Assembly (NCBI GenBank): GCA_028870615.1
Contig: JAGWPH010000136.1
Span: forward strand, 1 to 8,111
Direction of reading: 5' to 3'
Length of the DNA stretch: 8,111 nucleotides
Source: Betaproteobacteria bacterium
Lineage (GTDB): Bacteria; Pseudomonadota; Gammaproteobacteria; Burkholderiales; Ferrovaceae
Shown here: positions 6,242-8,111 of the stretch, piece by piece
Position numbering within the stretch: the first letter of the stretch is position 1
Layout of the letters: the number at the start of each line of letters is the position of its first letter
Notes under the pieces: generated by a model
Told to the model about the DNA's origin: nothing
Databases searched by the model: none
What the model saw: the letters and a program-made list of their open reading frames with translations, nothing else
Program-made: the position numbers and the translations under genes

Positions 6242-6287
6242 CGGCCCCCTAGAGAGGGTCAGGCCATGAATCTCTCGGACGGGGCCG
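6242..6287 (+). promoter_or_regulatory. predicted mRNA hairpin sequestering the ribosome-binding site of the globin-coupled gene
   Basis: CGGCCCC at 6242-6248 pairs perfectly with GGGGCCG at 6281-6287. Inside it, GAGAG at 6252-6256 pairs with CTCTC at 6272-6276. The apical loop, 6257-6271, contains the ATG at 6266, and the Shine-Dalgarno (AGAGAGGG, 6251-6258) lies mostly in the inner stem. An all-GC 7-bp outer stem plus a nested 5-bp stem would hinder initiation when folded. This makes translational control by temperature, protein or RNA possible. The pairings are seen; function is inferred. Confidence 0.4.
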
Positions 6288-8111
6288 TCACCGCGCTGGC
6301 CCAGGCGATCGGGATCAACGCGCAAGAGATTGCTCGGCGCAAGACGTTTCTGGAGTTCGACAAAACCGATGTCAGGTTGCTCACGGCGTTGCACGCGTCC
6401 CTGCAAGAGATGTCGCGGGGGTTCGTGGACGATTTTTACGCCCATCTCCTCAAGTTCGAGGAAACCCGCCATTTCATCCCGGATGCTGCATCTCTTGAGC
6501 GCCTGAAGCGAACCCAGGCGACCTACTTCGACAGCCTGACTGCGGGCGACTACGGCCCAGAATACATTCTCCACCGCCTGCGCGTTGGCGTTGTCCATCA
6601 GTGTATCGGGCTCGACCCCAAGTGGTACATCGGCGCCTACAGCAAGTATCTCGTTGGGTTGCTGCCCGAACTGTGGCGCTTGCTTGGCGATGATCCGAGC
6701 AAGTTTCTTGCCACATATTGCGCGCTGTTGAAGGTCGTACTCCTGGACATGGGACTTGCTCTCGACACCTATAGGCAGGCCGACCAGCATGTTATGCTCG
6801 GCCTCAAGCGCTACGCCGAGCGCATCATTGCGAGCCTTCCCGCCGGGCTGATCGTGGTGAACGACACCCTCAAGGTGCAGAGCGTTAACCACTCCTTCCG
6901 CGAGATGTTCGAACTGAAGAGCGGAGAAGACGTTTCCGGGCGCGAGCTCGAAGATATCCTGCCGCTACCCGAGCTACGCCAGCAGGCGCAAGCCGTCCTC
7001 GCCAGCGGGATGGCCCGGCATGACATCGACGCCGTGCTGGGCGAAAAATGGCTGCGCCTCACCCTCACTGGAATCCGCCTTGCGGAAGAAGAAGAAGAAG
7101 AAGAACGTCTACTGGTCGTCGTGGAGGACATCACCGAGCACAAAGCCCAAGCAGCGCGTATTGAGCAACTCGCTTTCTATGATCCCCTGACCGGGCTGCC
7201 CAACCGGCGCCTGTTGCAGGATCGTTTGCAACAGGCGCTGGGCCACAGCGCGCGCCACAACAAACATGGGGCCATCCTGTTCATCGATCTGGACAACTTC
7301 AAAACCCTCAACGATACCCAGGGTCACAACATCGGTGATCTGCTGCTGATTGAGGTCGCCAAACGCCTACAGACGTGCGTGCGCACTGACGATACGGTCG
7401 CCCGACTGGGCGGCGACGAGTTCGTCGTTATCATTGATGGGTTGAGCGAAGATGTTCAGCAAGCGGCGGCGGCCGCCCTCGATGTTGGAGAGAAGATTCT
7501 TGCATCCATCGGCGTGGTGTTCTGTCTCCAGGGATTGGAACACCACAGCACTGCCAGCATCGGCATCAGCTTGTTCCGCGGCAACGAGATCAATCTGGAT
7601 GACCTGCTCAAGCATGCCGATACCGCCATGTATCAGTCCAAGTCTGCCGGCCGCAACACCCTGCGATTCTTTGATGCCTCCATGCAGATCGTGTTGGAAA
7701 CCCGCGCCGCTCTGGAAGTCGACCTGCGCCAGGCATTGGCCCATCAGCAATTCAGGCTCTACTATCAAACACAAGTCAACCAGATGGGGGTTGTCATCGG
7801 TGCTGAAGCCCTGCTGCGCTGGCAGCATCCCGAGCGGGGGCTGGTTTCGCCGATGGAATTTATCCCGCTTGTCGAGGAAACCGGCCTTATTACGCCGATC
7901 GGAAAATGGGTGTTGCAAATAGCGTGTACCCAACTCAAGGTATGGGAAGCCGATATGCACACTCGTCATTTACATCTTTCCGTCAATGTCAGCGCACGGC
8001 AGTTCCGTCAACCGGACTTTGTCGAGATGGTGCTTGAAGTACTCAAAGAAACAGGCGCCGATCCGTGCAAGCTCCGGCTTGAACTCACAGAGAGTCTGGT
8101 GCTGGACGACA
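6266..8111 (+). CDS. globin-coupled sensor PAS-GGDEF-EAL protein (3' end outside window)
   Basis: The frame runs open from ATG 6266 to the window end, 615 codons, without a stop. AGAGAGGG at 6251-6258 gives a 7-nt spacer. Residues about 24-172 form a sensor globin: FLEFDKTD, FVDDFYAHLL with Tyr58 as the distal-pocket Tyr, and RVGVVHQCIGL with His111 as the proximal haem ligand. The 53-residue Tyr-His spacing equals that of HemAT. A PAS domain follows at about 182-295 (ASLPAGLIVVNDTLKVQSVN; VVEDITEHK). It contains an unusual run of seven Glu. GGDEF spans about 303-465 (AFYDPLTGLPNRR, FIDLD, RTDD inhibitory site, G382-G-D-E-F386). EAL begins at about 480 (E514-A-L, NVSARQF, ELTES) and is cut by the window edge. 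Both catalytic halves look intact as far as seen. The expected role is O2-controlled synthesis or breakdown of c-di-GMP in the cytoplasm, as for DosC-type globin-coupled cyclases, here with an added phosphodiesterase. Confidence 0.93.
   Translation, partial: MNLSDGAVTALAQAIGINAQEIARRKTFLEFDKTDVRLLTALHASLQEMSRGFVDDFYAHLLKFEETRHFIPDAASLERLKRTQATYFDSLTAGDYGPEYILHRLRVGVVHQCIGLDPKWYIGAYSKYLVGLLPELWRLLGDDPSKFLATYCALLKVVLLDMGLALDTYRQADQHVMLGLKRYAERIIASLPAGLIVVNDTLKVQSVNHSFREMFELKSGEDVSGRELEDILPLPELRQQAQAVLASGMARHDIDAVLGEKWLRLTLTGIRLAEEEEEEERLLVVVEDITEHKAQAARIEQLAFYDPLTGLPNRRLLQDRLQQALGHSARHNKHGAILFIDLDNFKTLNDTQGHNIGDLLLIEVAKRLQTCVRTDDTVARLGGDEFVVIIDGLSEDVQQAAAAALDVGEKILASIGVVFCLQGLEHHSTASIGISLFRGNEINLDDLLKHADTAMYQSKSAGRNTLRFFDASMQIVLETRAALEVDLRQALAHQQFRLYYQTQVNQMGVVIGAEALLRWQHPERGLVSPMEFIPLVEETGLITPIGKWVLQIACTQLKVWEADMHTRHLHLSVNVSARQFRQPDFVEMVLEVLKETGADPCKLRLELTESLVLDD
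7085..7105 (+). repeat. (GAA)7 trinucleotide microsatellite coding a Glu run
   Basis: Seven consecutive GAA codons encode residues 274-280 of the globin-coupled protein. They sit between the last strands of its PAS domain, just before LLVVVEDIT. Slippage would change the run by whole residues without breaking the frame. Pure codon repetition, with no GAG, points to a recent replication-slippage origin. Confidence 0.85.

Overview
The window looks like a piece of a proteobacterial chromosome, most likely beta- or gammaproteobacterial. The grounds are a moderately high GC content, GGDEF/EAL protein families typical of those groups, and a haem-c sensor of the kind found in respiratory environmental bacteria. 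I cannot name the genus. All real genes are on the + strand. No tRNA, rRNA or CRISPR array is visible.

Left edge (1-690): a scar of mobile and phage-type DNA. It holds the middle of an ISL3-family transposase that loses its own reading frame near position 300, then a truncated ORF6N-domain gene.

Centre-left (692-4646): two complete c-di-GMP signalling genes. The first encodes a soluble PAS-PAS-PAS-GGDEF-EAL protein. Its catalytic GGDEF hairpin is tandemly duplicated: the first copy reads GGAEF and keeps the RxxD inhibitory site, while the second reads GGDEF and lacks it. The second gene encodes a membrane diguanylate cyclase whose periplasmic sensor carries a CxxCH haem-c motif.

Centre-right (4647-6163): the most unusual part. 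A broken serine recombinase ends at 4914. It is followed at once by an open frame with a weak resemblance to sigma-54 region I, and then by a protein in the -1 frame. That protein has the sigma-54 region III architecture (core/HTH part plus an RpoN-box-like LRRTVANIRC) fused to a C-terminal GIY-YIG nuclease domain. The two frames meet at a G GGG GGA heptamer followed directly by a 7-bp hairpin. This suggests one gene of about 415 codons that is either split by a one-base indel or read through by -1 frameshifting. A nuclease fused to a promoter-recognition domain of sigma-54 type is the best candidate here for something undescribed.

Right (6266-8111, running off the edge): a globin-coupled sensor-PAS-GGDEF-EAL protein, the third c-di-GMP enzyme. 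It has the proximal His and distal Tyr expected of an O2-binding sensor globin. Its ribosome-binding site lies inside a predicted two-step mRNA hairpin.

Taken together, the three c-di-GMP proteins would read different inputs (cytoplasmic PAS ligands, periplasmic haem-c redox or gas state, cytoplasmic O2) into one second messenger. They are interleaved with remnants of mobile DNA.
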